Assembly (NCBI GenBank): GCA_959606905.1
Contig: CAUHML010000030.1
Coordinates: 1 to 38,427 of the forward strand
DNA length: 38,427 nt
Reading direction: 5' to 3'
DNA from: an uncultured Bacteroides sp.
Lineage (GTDB): Bacteria; Bacteroidota; Bacteroidia; Bacteroidales; Bacteroidaceae
The position numbers were made by a program, and so were the translations under genes. Below, in pieces: positions 1 to 9,215 of this stretch. Within the stretch, counting starts at the first letter, position 1, and each line of letters opens with the position of its first letter. The notes beneath the pieces were generated by a model, which was given only the letters and a program-made list of their open reading frames with translations, searched no databases and had not been told where the DNA came from.

Positions 1-48
1 TTCGTCTGTTCCGCACCAACCGCAACGTCCGTTTGTTATATCTTGCAT
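1..48 (-). CDS. tag: DNA-3-methyladenine glycosylase I, N-terminal fragment (cut by window edge)
   Basis: Reading leftwards from an ATG at 48, the 16 visible codons give MQDITNGRCGWCGTDE. The RCGWCGTD stretch matches the start of bacterial Tag proteins, base-excision repair enzymes that remove 3-methyladenine from alkylated DNA in the cytoplasm. In E. coli Tag, a Cys near the N-terminus is a zinc ligand, and a Cys is present here. A near-consensus Bacteroides promoter lies directly upstream (73-104), which supports a real gene start. The rest of the protein lies outside the window. The gene follows the HTCS gene on the same strand but has its own promoter and is probably unrelated to the PUL. 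The identification rests on a short motif only. Confidence 0.7.
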   Translation of the reverse strand, partial: MQDITNGRCGWCGTDE

Positions 49-72
49 AATTCTATCATTTGTGATATGGAA

Positions 73-104
73 CAAATGTAATGGATTCATGGCATTATGC
101 CAAA
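73..104 (-). promoter_or_regulatory. Bacteroides-type -33/-7 promoter for tag
   Basis: On the minus strand, TTTG (104-101) is followed after 20 bases by TACATTTG (80-73), matching the TAnnTTTG -7 consensus of the Bacteroides primary sigma factor. The start codon lies 25 bases further on, at 48. It is the best promoter match in the window. Confidence 0.65.
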
Positions 105-149
105 TTTAAAAGGACTATTTTATACGCATATATAAATTATCTTACAGTG

Positions 150-3100
150 TCAGGAGCCGTTCTTGCAAAAATCTTTTGGCAGTACTCCAAATTGTTTCTG
201 AAAACATTTGGCAAAATAGGAAGAAGAGTTGAAACCGACAATATAGCATACTTCATTGATTCTGTATTCTCCGGATTGAATCAGTTGGGCTGCCATTTTC
301 AACCGTTCCAGTTGAATAAACTCATTGGGGGTAATTTGAGCGATTCCCTTTATTTTTCGATGCAGGCTGGAACGGCTCATATTCATTTTCTCGGCTAATA
401 TATCCACATTAAAATCGGGTTCCGAAATGTTCTTCTGAATTACTTCTATTAGTTTGTCTAAAAAGTTCTCATCTGCTTTGCTCAGTGCAATGGTTTTGGC
501 GTTCACAAAAGGTGATGAAGTGAAAGCATGGCGCAATTTGTCCTGATTGCTTAATAAGTTCGCTATGCGTGCCAATAAATACTCCGTAGAAAAAGGTTTT
601 TCTATATAGTCGTCGGCTCCTAGTTCTATTCCTTCTATCTTGGATTGCATGGTAACTTTTGCTGTGAGCAGAATGATAGGAATATGGCTATGTTCTATAT
701 CGGTCTTTAATGTATGGCATAATTCGAAACCATCCATTTCGGGCATCATCACATCACTGACAATCAGACTGATTGTCTTTTCTGATAGCACTTGCAGGGC
801 TTCCTTGCCATTAGATGCACGTATAACGCAATATACAGTTTCCAGTTGTGCGCAAATAAAGTTCTGCATCTCGGGGTCATCCTCTACTACAAGAATACAG
901 ATGTTAGTGCTGTGTTGCCGGATGACTGTTTGCATATTGCCGGTCTGGCTGATAGTGGAATCTTTTTGCAACTGTATGGCTTTTTCTTGATCGACAGGAA
1001 GCTCGACACAGAAACAGATTTCTTCCCTATCCTTTAAATAAAGTTTTCCTTTATGTAATTCTGCCAGGGAACGTGCCAAAGGCAGGCCGATGCCGGTACC
1101 GGCTGTGCGTTGCCCACCGGAGGTTTGTTTGATTTGCACAAAAGGCTGGAAAATTTTTTCTTGCATATCGTGTGGGATGGGATGCCCGTCATTGCTGACC
1201 ATAATGGAGAAGTATCCCGGTTCTTTCATTCCGCATGGTGGTATTAAAGATACATGGATAGATGATGTGGCATATTTTACTGCATTATTGAACAGATTGC
1301 TTAGAATTTTGGTCAGGGCTTCTTTATCTACGGGTGCATTGAAATCCTGTTCGGGCAGGTCTGTTTGAAATTTCAACCCATTCTGTTGGGCGGCGGGATT
1401 GAAACGGATATAAGTGTCTCTTATTAGTTGGGAGATATTACAATCCATAAAGTTAAGACGGAACCCCTTGGTTTCTGTTTTTCGGAAGTCGAGTAACTGA
1501 TTGGTCAGGTCAAGTAATCGCAGGGTATTCCGTTCCATGACGTCCAGGTTCTCACGGATGGTGTTGCGATCTATGTTTTCCTTGTGCAGGATGTTCTCTA
1601 ACGGGCCTTTTATCAGGGTTAGCGGTGTGCGGATTTCATGTGCTATATTAGTGAAGAAGTCTATTTTGGCATGATAAATTTCTTTTTCCTTTTCGGCTTC
1701 TAAGATTTCCAGTTGTCGTCGTTGTTTGTCCGTGATTTGTTTTCGGAAGCGATAGAAGATATATCCGATACCGGCTGCCGAAAGTATAAAATAAAGAAGA
1801 TAGGCCCACGGGGATTTCCAGAAAGGAGGTGCGATATGTATGTGGATACTTTTGATGTCATTACTCCATTCTCCCTTGGCGTAAGCTGTTTTCACGCAGA
1901 AAGTATAGTCGCCTGGCTTTAGATTGGTATAGGAAGCGGTGGAACTTTTTGTGGTACTGTACCACTCTTTATCAAATCCTTTCAATGTATAACTCAGATA
2001 ATTTTCTTCAGGGGCGGCGTAACAAAGAGCTGCAAAGCGGAAGGCAAAAGAGTTTCGATTATACTTCAGGTTTATTTCCCGGGTATAAGTCACGCTTTGA
2101 CTGAGGGGGGAATCTTTGGTGCCTATATCGGCGCTTTTGTTGAAAAGCAGGAAATCGGTGATGGCTACAGGTGGAAAATAAGTGTTTTCGGTGAAGGACT
2201 CGGGTTTGAAGGCAATGAAGCCATTGATACATCCGAAATAGATGGTACCGTCTTTGCTCTTAATTCCTGAACTATAATTGAACTGATTGGTGAGCAGTCC
2301 ATTGTTGTCTGCATAAATGTTCGAGGTTTTGGTCTTCAGATCGAACCGTATCAATCCTTTGTTGGAGGTGAGCCAAAGGATGTCATTGTTGGCTTCTACA
2401 ATCTTATAAATCACATCATTGGCAAGCCCTTGTGAAGAATCATAAGTAGTGAATTCCTCTGTGTCCTGGTTGAATGAGCAGAATCCTCTTCCCAGCATGG
2501 TGAACCACAAACGTTGCTTGCTGTCTTCATAAATACTTATCACCTTGTTGTAAGGGAGTCCGTGGGGAACTCCGGGAGTAGAAACATAATTTTTCCAGCT
2601 GTTATTTCTAGGATTGTATTTGAATATACCGGAGTTATAGGTGGCAAACCAGATATTTCCTTTACTGTCTTCCAATATGTTGAAAACAAAGATACCATCC
2701 ATTTTGTGGATACGGGTGAAATCATTTGTTTCATGGTTATAGAGATTGAGTCCGGTTGTGGTACCTATGTAGAGTTGACCTGCAGAGGTGCGGCACATGG
2801 AATAGATGTTGTTGTCGTTCAATGTATTTTCGGCATGTCCCATCAGGTAGTGACGGGAACGGTGGGTCTTCAGATCCAATGAATATAATCCTTTGGAATA
2901 TGTACCTATCCACAGAGTGTGATTGTCCATACTTAGAGCGTGGACATTATAGTGCAGTCCTGCCAGTGGACAAGGGCTGAATTCTTTGGTCTTTGGATTG
3001 AATTTGTTCAAGCCGCCGTCTTCTGTTCCTATCCATAGATTTCCGTCTTCATCTTCGCAAAATTCACGGACTACTTTTCCGCTGAGGCTGTTTTGTCCTA

Positions 3101-4145
3101 TGATGGGATAGTATTTTTCGAAGGTGGCATATTGGGTGGGATAATAGTCTATGCCTCCGAAATAGCTGCCGATCCATATGCCACCTTCAGCATCCTTGTA
3201 GAGGGAATAAATGGCATTGTCCGACAAGGAATAGTCATCGTTGGGATTGTAGGTGAGGTGTTGGATTTCCCGGGTTTCCTTGTTGTAAGTGTATATTCCT
3301 CGTTCTGTGGCAACCCACAATGTTTTTTTGTCGATGGGATAGATGTTTCTTACAAAGATACTTTCGGTTTGGGAAGAGTCCGGTAGCAAGTCGGTGACTG
3401 TCCGGGTAAGGATATTGATACTTTTCAGACCACCTTTTGCGGAACCAGTGTACAAGGTGTTATGCTGTTCGGGGAAAATTTTGAAAATCTGGTCATCGGT
3501 GAAGAGGTTTTTCCCCTCTTGTGTTTGGAATAACCGGAAGTTCTGGAAATGATCATCAGTATAATAAAGCCCTTTTCCGTTATAGCCTATCCATACTGCG
3601 TTTTGCTGGTCTATACAGATAGAACTGAGTAGATGGGCATCGGGGATAGCATAGTGTGTTAATGTTTGTCGGTCGTTATCGAACAGGAAAACGCCTTGGG
3701 ATTCTACTGCTATCCAGATGTTTTTTTGTGTATCGGTGGTGATTTGTACAATGGGCTGGGTGATGCACAAGCTGTCCTGACTTTTGCAGGTGAGTTTTGA
3801 GAAAGTTTCCGTCAATGGATCATAGATATAAATTCCGTCGTCTGTTCCTATCCATAATTTCCCATCCTTATTTTCGTGCAATGAGTTGACGTTGTTATTA
3901 CCCAAAGAATGAGGATTGGAATGATTGTGTTTGAAAATACGGAAATTGGATCCGTCATAACGGTTTAGTCCGTCTTTGGTGCCGAACCACATGAATCCGT
4001 TTCTGTCTTGGGTGATACAAAGAACGGAACTTTGAGACAGTTTGTTTTTCAGACCCAAATGTTGGAAATAATATCTTTCAGCATGAACACTGGGGGATGA
4101 GAGGCTGAAAAGGATTGATATGAGAAGGAATAAGTGCTTGTACAT
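150..4145 (-). CDS. Hybrid two-component system sensor/regulator (HTCS)
   Basis: Single-protein sensor kinase and transcription factor that normally switches on a PUL when a specific oligosaccharide binds its periplasmic sensor. The start is set at ATG 4145 (MYKHLFLLIS...) because a signal peptide begins there; an upstream in-frame ATG at 4217 would add 24 residues with no signal character. Of 1331 aa, residues about 23-655 carry two-component-propeller repeats (repeated WIGT, LWIG and GL-Y motifs). A Y_Y_Y domain spans about 695-772 and a membrane segment about 780-800. The HisKA domain has H836 in FFTNIAHEIRTPL, and the ATPase domain shows N954 and GTGIGLPLA. The receiver domain (about 1082-1197) has D1131 in SDVMMPEMDG and K1183. 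An AraC-type helix-turn-helix covers about 1225-1331. All catalytic and phospho-acceptor residues are present, so it should be functional. It is divergent from susC1 and probably controls it. Confidence 0.95.
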   Translation of the reverse strand: MYKHLFLLISILFSLSSPSVHAERYYFQHLGLKNKLSQSSVLCITQDRNGFMWFGTKDGLNRYDGSNFRIFKHNHSNPHSLGNNNVNSLHENKDGKLWIGTDDGIYIYDPLTETFSKLTCKSQDSLCITQPIVQITTDTQKNIWIAVESQGVFLFDNDRQTLTHYAIPDAHLLSSICIDQQNAVWIGYNGKGLYYTDDHFQNFRLFQTQEGKNLFTDDQIFKIFPEQHNTLYTGSAKGGLKSINILTRTVTDLLPDSSQTESIFVRNIYPIDKKTLWVATERGIYTYNKETREIQHLTYNPNDDYSLSDNAIYSLYKDAEGGIWIGSYFGGIDYYPTQYATFEKYYPIIGQNSLSGKVVREFCEDEDGNLWIGTEDGGLNKFNPKTKEFSPCPLAGLHYNVHALSMDNHTLWIGTYSKGLYSLDLKTHRSRHYLMGHAENTLNDNNIYSMCRTSAGQLYIGTTTGLNLYNHETNDFTRIHKMDGIFVFNILEDSKGNIWFATYNSGIFKYNPRNNSWKNYVSTPGVPHGLPYNKVISIYEDSKQRLWFTMLGRGFCSFNQDTEEFTTYDSSQGLANDVIYKIVEANNDILWLTSNKGLIRFDLKTKTSNIYADNNGLLTNQFNYSSGIKSKDGTIYFGCINGFIAFKPESFTENTYFPPVAITDFLLFNKSADIGTKDSPLSQSVTYTREINLKYNRNSFAFRFAALCYAAPEENYLSYTLKGFDKEWYSTTKSSTASYTNLKPGDYTFCVKTAYAKGEWSNDIKSIHIHIAPPFWKSPWAYLLYFILSAAGIGYIFYRFRKQITDKQRRQLEILEAEKEKEIYHAKIDFFTNIAHEIRTPLTLIKGPLENILHKENIDRNTIRENLDVMERNTLRLLDLTNQLLDFRKTETKGFRLNFMDCNISQLIRDTYIRFNPAAQQNGLKFQTDLPEQDFNAPVDKEALTKILSNLFNNAVKYATSSIHVSLIPPCGMKEPGYFSIMVSNDGHPIPHDMQEKIFQPFVQIKQTSGGQRTAGTGIGLPLARSLAELHKGKLYLKDREEICFCVELPVDQEKAIQLQKDSTISQTGNMQTVIRQHSTNICILVVEDDPEMQNFICAQLETVYCVIRASNGKEALQVLSEKTISLIVSDVMMPEMDGFELCHTLKTDIEHSHIPIILLTAKVTMQSKIEGIELGADDYIEKPFSTEYLLARIANLLSNQDKLRHAFTSSPFVNAKTIALSKADENFLDKLIEVIQKNISEPDFNVDILAEKMNMSRSSLHRKIKGIAQITPNEFIQLERLKMAAQLIQSGEYRINEVCYIVGFNSSSYFAKCFQKQFGVLPKDFCKNGS

Positions 4146-4176
4146 AGTTTGTTTTATCAAGTGGTTTACTATGATG

Positions 4177-4207
4177 CAAAAGTAGATATTTGGCTGAAAA
4201 ACACAAG
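4177..4207 (-). promoter_or_regulatory. Putative promoter of the HTCS gene
   Basis: On the minus strand, CTTG (4207-4204), a 19-base spacer, then TACTTTTG (4184-4177) match the Bacteroides -33/-7 pattern. The -7 lies 31 bases before the chosen ATG at 4145 and downstream of the alternative ATG at 4217, which supports the shorter start. Confidence 0.5.
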
Positions 4208-4227
4208 GGGAAGGCAAAATATTGTCC

Positions 4228-4313
4228 TGTTTTGGCAGAATATTGCTCTCTTTTCGTAAGGTGGAGGAGGTAAGGTGGTGTAAAAGGTGGGTGAAAATAT
4301 TGTTTTGGCAGAA
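4228..4313. repeat. Repeat cluster in the HTCS-susC1 divergent intergenic region
   Basis: Two copies of the 13-mer TGTTTTGGCAGAA (4228-4240 and 4301-4313) bracket three copies of AAGGTGG (4258-4264, 4272-4278, 4284-4290). AAAATATTG also occurs twice nearby (4216-4224 and 4294-4302). The cluster lies between the two divergent promoters, where an AraC-family HTCS output domain would be expected to bind. AAGGTGG recurs upstream of susC2. The operator role is inferred. Confidence 0.5.
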
Positions 4314-4338
4314 AATTCATATTATTTGGATGGATATT

Positions 4339-4371
4339 CTTGTGGCTTTTTCTCTAATAGGTCTACTTTTG
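4339..4371 (+). promoter_or_regulatory. Putative promoter of susC1
   Basis: CTTG (4339-4342), a 21-base spacer and TACTTTTG (4364-4371) fit the Bacteroides -33/-7 pattern. The susC1 ATG is 27 bases downstream, giving a short leader. The AAGGTGG repeats lie 49-80 bases upstream of the -33 element. Confidence 0.55.
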
Positions 4372-4397
4372 GGCTGTAATTAAATTAAATATCGAAT

Positions 4398-7300
4398 ATG
4401 AAAAACATGTTTAGTAAAGGTGCACATCCGTCTGAATTTGGACATCGACAAACAACGATGTTGATGTTGGGCTTGTTTTTACTCGTTTCCCAATGCTTGT
4501 TTGCTCAGAGCAGAATAATAAAGGGAACGGTATATGATGAACATAAGGATGCACTGATCGGTGCGTCGGTTATTCTTAAAGGTACTTCTCAGGGAACCAT
4601 TACCGATATAGATGGTAATTTTAGTGTGGAGGCAAGTGATAAGAATACTGTTTTGATTGTTTCTTATATAGGTTATGATGCCCAAGAGATAAATGTGGGT
4701 AGCCAGACCTTTGTCAAGGTACAGTTGAAACCTTCTTCTCTGGCGCTGGAGGAAGTTGTAGTGGTGGGTTACGGTTCGCAAAAGAAAAGTGAGCTGACGG
4801 CTGCCATCTCAAGTGTCAAGTCTTCGGATTTTGTCCGTGGAAATGTGAGGGATGCGGGGCAATTATTGAAAGGGAAAATTGCTGGTCTTAGCATTGTGAA
4901 TTCTACAGGTGACCCTACCGAGAATTCGTCTATCTTACTTCGTGGTACTAACTCCTTGCAGGGTAACAATTCGCCATTAGTGTTGATTGACGGTATTCCG
5001 GGAGATTTAAGAACGGTGGCTCCTGAGGATATTGCTCAAATCGATGTGTTGAAGGATGGTTCGTCTGCGGCTATTTATGGTACACGAGCTACCAATGGGG
5101 TGATTTTGGTTACTACCCGTAAGGCTAATTCTGATTTTTCCATAGACTATAATGGGTATGTCGGTACAGAAGAGTTTGTGAAAACGGAAAGAGTGTTGAC
5201 TGGAGATGAATTTCGTTCTTTAATTCAGGATGGAACAATTTCTGCTACTGATTTTGGAGGTAATACAGATTGGCTGGAAGCCATAACTCGTACTCCGGTC
5301 AATCATGGGCATAATCTGAGTGTAAAGGGTGGTTCCGAGAAGACTAATTATTTGTTGAATGTCAATTATAAAAAGAACCAGGGAATTTTCAAAAAGTCAG
5401 ATAATGAGGCGTTGATTGTACGACTGGCGGTGAATCATTCAATGTTGAATGATAAATTGCGTTTGAACGTCAGCGTTAATTCTAATACGCAGAACTATAC
5501 AACGACCGGAGATGGTTCCTCTTTCAATAGAGGGGTATATAGTGCGGCATTGGTTACTAATCCTACCTTGCCTATTTATAAGCAGGATGTAAATAAGGAT
5601 GTCCTGTCATCAATGCCGGAGTATGATGGTCCTTGGGCACAGCCTTCGGCTCTGGTGGCTATCGCCAATCCGCTGAGTACTATCGAGACAGCTAATGGCA
5701 GACATCACAGACAGCGTACCAGATTGAATGGTAATGTTACTTTCCAACCCATCGAATCATTGAAATTCAATGCTTTGTTATCTTGGGATAGATATTACGA
5801 AACAAGGGGTTATCGTGAGACTTTTGATAATTTCAATACCACAGTGGCTCATTCCCGTGACGGTTTTGCCTCCAGAGGTACTTGTGAGACTACAGACCAG
5901 TTGTTTGAATTTACCGCTCAGTATAGTGAAGTTTTTGGCATTCATAATATTTCTGTATTGGGAGGTTATGGCTATCAGAAGAATATATGGGAGGATTATT
6001 GGATGCGGAACTGGAATTTTCCTACAGACCAGTTTGGCTGGGATAATATCGCTTTAGGACGTGGCGACAGCGATATTGCCGGTGCTGCTATTCCTATTAA
6101 CAGTAATAAAACGTCAGGTAATCTTATCAGTTTTTTCGGACGTATCAATTACATATTGGCGGGCAAGTATTTGGCTACCATTAGTGTAAGGCATGAGGCA
6201 GACTCCAAATTTGTGGGTTCCGATCAGGTTTGGGGTACATTTCCGGCTGTAAGTCTGGCATGGCGGATTAATGAAGAGAATTTTATGAAAAATATCAAGT
6301 GGATTAATAGCTTGAAACTTCGTGCCGGTTATGGTGTGACAGGTATTGCTCCTTCCAATCCTTATTTGGCAACCTATCGTTTGGGATATACTTCAAATAA
6401 TGATACTTTTTATTATAATGGTCAATGGGTGAATAAATTGACTCCGCAGAGTAATCCGAATCCGGAATTCACATGGGAAAAGAAGAAGGAATTTAATGTG
6501 GGGCTTGATTTCTCTATTCTGAAAGATCGTATCAGTGGTAGTGTTGATGCTTATTACAGAAAAACTGTAGACTTGTTATATAATTATCCTGTTCCTGTTC
6601 CACCCAATGTATATGGCACTACACTGGCAAATGTGGGTACTATCAGTAATAAGGGACTGGAGATATTGCTGAACGGGGTTGTCTTTAATAAAAAAGATTT
6701 TGGTTGGAATACCACACTGACTTATTCTACTAATAAGAATAAGCTTGACAAATTGAATAATAGTAAATACCAGTTGGCAAACGATTATTTTTATGTGGGT
6801 GACGCACAAGCGCCTATGTCGGGAGTCCCTACCCATCGTGTAAAAGTAGGGGAGCCTATAGGGCAGATTTGGGGTTGGAAAGTATTGGATATTACAGAAG
6901 ACGGTAAATGGATTTATGAAGATCAGAATGGTAATGCTGTAGAGTCTAAAGATGTGAAGATAGAGGATAGAAAAGTGATTGGTAATGGTTTGCCAAAGCA
7001 TTATTTGGGATGGAACAATGATTTCCGTTATAAAAATTTTGATTTGAGCGTTACCATGAGAGGAGCCTTTGGATTCCAGAATATCAACTTTACTCGTCTG
7101 CATTATGAGAATTATAGAGACCAGGCAATGAATAATTTGAAAGCCGGGTATGAAAAAGTATTTGGTAAAGCGGTGCTGACGGACTCCAAGCAATTTAATA
7201 GTTACTATGTGGAGGATGGCGATTATTGGAAAATTGATAATATTGTATTGGGGTATAATTTCAAGAAAGACTTTATTAAAGGGATTAAGGGAATGCGTCT

Positions 7301-7451
7301 GTATTTCTCTGTTCAAAACGCTTTGACCATTACCGGATACAAAGGACTTGATCCGGAGGTAGGCGGTTCGCTTTTAACTCCGGGAACAGATGACAGAAAC
7401 AAGTATCCCACTACCCGTTCATATACCTTTGGCGTTAACTTGAATTTTTAA
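4398..7451 (+). CDS. SusC-like TonB-dependent outer-membrane transporter (SusC1)
   Basis: Outer-membrane importer that works with the neighbouring SusD lipoprotein to bring oligosaccharides into the periplasm using TonB energy. The 1017-aa protein has a signal peptide ending near LFAQ (about residue 37). A carboxypeptidase-regulatory-like domain follows (IKGTVYDEHKDALIGASVIL...), then a TonB-box-like stretch EEVVVVGYGS near 115-124. The plug domain contains the SusC-typical LIDGIPG, VLKDGSSAAIYGTRATNGVI and TTRK motifs. The C-terminal barrel ends in aromatic GVNLNF, typical of outer-membrane proteins. It is first in its operon, with a putative promoter 27 bases upstream, and is divergent from the HTCS that probably regulates it. 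The length is usual for the family. The substrate cannot be read from sequence. Confidence 0.96.
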   Translation: MKNMFSKGAHPSEFGHRQTTMLMLGLFLLVSQCLFAQSRIIKGTVYDEHKDALIGASVILKGTSQGTITDIDGNFSVEASDKNTVLIVSYIGYDAQEINVGSQTFVKVQLKPSSLALEEVVVVGYGSQKKSELTAAISSVKSSDFVRGNVRDAGQLLKGKIAGLSIVNSTGDPTENSSILLRGTNSLQGNNSPLVLIDGIPGDLRTVAPEDIAQIDVLKDGSSAAIYGTRATNGVILVTTRKANSDFSIDYNGYVGTEEFVKTERVLTGDEFRSLIQDGTISATDFGGNTDWLEAITRTPVNHGHNLSVKGGSEKTNYLLNVNYKKNQGIFKKSDNEALIVRLAVNHSMLNDKLRLNVSVNSNTQNYTTTGDGSSFNRGVYSAALVTNPTLPIYKQDVNKDVLSSMPEYDGPWAQPSALVAIANPLSTIETANGRHHRQRTRLNGNVTFQPIESLKFNALLSWDRYYETRGYRETFDNFNTTVAHSRDGFASRGTCETTDQLFEFTAQYSEVFGIHNISVLGGYGYQKNIWEDYWMRNWNFPTDQFGWDNIALGRGDSDIAGAAIPINSNKTSGNLISFFGRINYILAGKYLATISVRHEADSKFVGSDQVWGTFPAVSLAWRINEENFMKNIKWINSLKLRAGYGVTGIAPSNPYLATYRLGYTSNNDTFYYNGQWVNKLTPQSNPNPEFTWEKKKEFNVGLDFSILKDRISGSVDAYYRKTVDLLYNYPVPVPPNVYGTTLANVGTISNKGLEILLNGVVFNKKDFGWNTTLTYSTNKNKLDKLNNSKYQLANDYFYVGDAQAPMSGVPTHRVKVGEPIGQIWGWKVLDITEDGKWIYEDQNGNAVESKDVKIEDRKVIGNGLPKHYLGWNNDFRYKNFDLSVTMRGAFGFQNINFTRLHYENYRDQAMNNLKAGYEKVFGKAVLTDSKQFNSYYVEDGDYWKIDNIVLGYNFKKDFIKGIKGMRLYFSVQNALTITGYKGLDPEVGGSLLTPGTDDRNKYPTTRSYTFGVNLNF

Positions 7452-7469
7452 ATTATTAGATTGAAGAAC

Positions 7470-9113
7470 ATGAAAAGAAGAATAAGAATAGCATTGATGT
7501 GTCCTGCACTTTGTTGTCTGATAGGAGCATCATTGAATAGTTGTATGGAACTGGACGATAGCGTGTATACTACGATCGTATCCGATAAATATCATTATAC
7601 GGAAAAGGACATGGTTGCCATATTAGGTAATGCTTATACTCCATGGCGTTCTGTTGTTATCGGTGCAATAAATGAAACGCAGACCATTTCTACAGATGAG
7701 ACCATGATACCGGTACATCCTTGGGGATGGAATGGGACTACCATTAACATGCATTTACATATCTGGACTTCGGAGACAGGTGAGGCTGTTAATCGGTGGG
7801 GTGACCTGTATACTGGTATAAACAATGCCAATCAGGTAATTTACCAGATTGAATCCGGCCTGTTGCCTGTGACGGAAGGTAAGGATAATTATTTGGCGGA
7901 GTTAAAAGCGGTAAGGGCTTCTTATTATTATATGCTTTGTGATTATTACGGCAATGTACCCTATCTGACCCGTTTTGATGTCCCTCAAGGTTTTCTTCCC
8001 GAACAAATCAGTCGTAAAGCCTTGAATGATTCTATCATTGCCGAAGTGACAGCCGCCCTTCCTTTATTACCGGAGAATGTTGATGAATCGACTTACGGAC
8101 GTTTTACCAAATGGGCTGCTTATGCTTTATTGGCCAAGATGTATATCAATGCGGAGATGTATACGGGAACCCCACAATGGCAAAAGTGTCTGGATGCCTG
8201 TGAGGAGATCATAAAATCTGGTAAATTCTCGTTGGCGGGAAATCAGAAAGATGTATTCAAGGCTGATAATGAGGATTGTACGGAAGCTGTTTTTGCTGTT
8301 CCTTTTGATCAAAGTTACGCCGGTGGATTGAATATATTCAATTACGCTTTAAACGGTCAGTTCTCTCAGGTATATTCCACTAAGAGTTTTGGTGGTTGGG
8401 GAGGTTCGGTTGCTGTTCCGCAATTTATAAATACATTTGATCCGGATGACAGTCGTCTGACCGAGAATTATTTGATGGGACAGCAAGTGTATCCCGATGG
8501 TTCCAATGTGTTGTGCGAGATAGGCAACAGTCAGGGGATTCCTATGAATATTGTAAATGTGGTTCCGGGGGTTGATTGGGCTGAGGAATTACATGGATAT
8601 CATTTGGCAAAGTATGAGTATGTTGCCGGTATGTCTCCTGGTGCTATGAGTAACGATGTTTTCCCCTTCCGCTATACAGATATATTGATGATGAAAGCTG
8701 AATGTTTGTTAAGGACTGGAAAAGCGGACGAAGCGGCACAAATTGTAACAGAAATCAGACAACGCGCATTCAAGTCTGCTCCGGAAAAAGCGGTAGTCAC
8801 TGGTGCGGAACTGATGGGAGGGAGTACCTATGATTATGGATTGCGCGAAACAACCTATTTGGACAAGATTAAAAGTCCTAGAACAACTCATGAAGGTGGA
8901 GCAGATATAAAATATGGTCGCTTTTTGGATGAATTGGGTTGGGAGTTTAACCAAGAAGGAAGAAGAAGGCAGGACTTGATTCGTTTTGGAGTATGGACAA
9001 CTAAATCATGGCTTTCTCATTCTGCTACAAATGATATAAATAAGAACTTGTATCCTATTCCAAGAGCTGAATTGGATAAGAATGGTAAGTTAAAGCAGAA
9101 TCCGGGATATTAG
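7470..9113 (+). CDS. SusD-like surface glycan-binding lipoprotein (SusD1)
   Basis: Outer-membrane lipoprotein that caps its SusC partner and captures glycans. I start it at ATG 7470; an in-frame TTG at 7461 is less likely. The 547-aa protein has a lipoprotein signal with lipobox LNSC (Cys25), then the alpha-helical TPR-like SusD/RagB fold. Landmarks are LKAVRASYYYMLCDYYGNVPYL near 145-165, FPFRYTDILMMKAECLLRTGKADEA near 390-415, and the family ending NLYPIPRAELDKN...QNPGY. It follows susC1 by 18 bases and is surely co-transcribed. A strong hairpin terminator follows it. Confidence 0.95.
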   Translation: MKRRIRIALMCPALCCLIGASLNSCMELDDSVYTTIVSDKYHYTEKDMVAILGNAYTPWRSVVIGAINETQTISTDETMIPVHPWGWNGTTINMHLHIWTSETGEAVNRWGDLYTGINNANQVIYQIESGLLPVTEGKDNYLAELKAVRASYYYMLCDYYGNVPYLTRFDVPQGFLPEQISRKALNDSIIAEVTAALPLLPENVDESTYGRFTKWAAYALLAKMYINAEMYTGTPQWQKCLDACEEIIKSGKFSLAGNQKDVFKADNEDCTEAVFAVPFDQSYAGGLNIFNYALNGQFSQVYSTKSFGGWGGSVAVPQFINTFDPDDSRLTENYLMGQQVYPDGSNVLCEIGNSQGIPMNIVNVVPGVDWAEELHGYHLAKYEYVAGMSPGAMSNDVFPFRYTDILMMKAECLLRTGKADEAAQIVTEIRQRAFKSAPEKAVVTGAELMGGSTYDYGLRETTYLDKIKSPRTTHEGGADIKYGRFLDELGWEFNQEGRRRQDLIRFGVWTTKSWLSHSATNDINKNLYPIPRAELDKNGKLKQNPGY

Positions 9114-9130
9114 TGGATTGGTAATGAACA

Positions 9131-9190
9131 GACTGTCCGAAAACCTGTTTGGCACTTTTTGTCATGTGCGGTTCCGGACAGTCTTTTTCT
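9131..9190 (+). terminator. Rho-independent terminator or attenuator after susD1
   Basis: GACTGTCCG (9131-9139) pairs perfectly with CGGACAGTC (9175-9183) and is followed by TTTTTCTTTT. It lies between susD1 and the GH2 gene on the same strand. It may lower enzyme expression relative to the transporter rather than end the operon, because no strong promoter precedes the GH2 start. Confidence 0.75.
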
Positions 9191-9215
9191 TTTAATATTT
9201 ATTTGAAGTGATGGT

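Noticed and set aside
81..398. 105-residue plus-strand open frame at the left end
   Set aside because: It lies mostly antisense to the AraC domain of the HTCS and has no motif or signal; the minus-strand gene explains this DNA.
4146..4397. CRISPR array or insertion-sequence ends suggested by short repeats
   Set aside because: Repeats are 7-13 bases, irregularly spaced and few; no cas genes, transposase or terminal inverted repeats were seen anywhere in the window.
6576..7316. 246-residue minus-strand open frame inside susC1
   Set aside because: Antisense to conserved barrel coding sequence, with Ile/His-rich composition typical of complement-strand artefacts and no recognisable domain.
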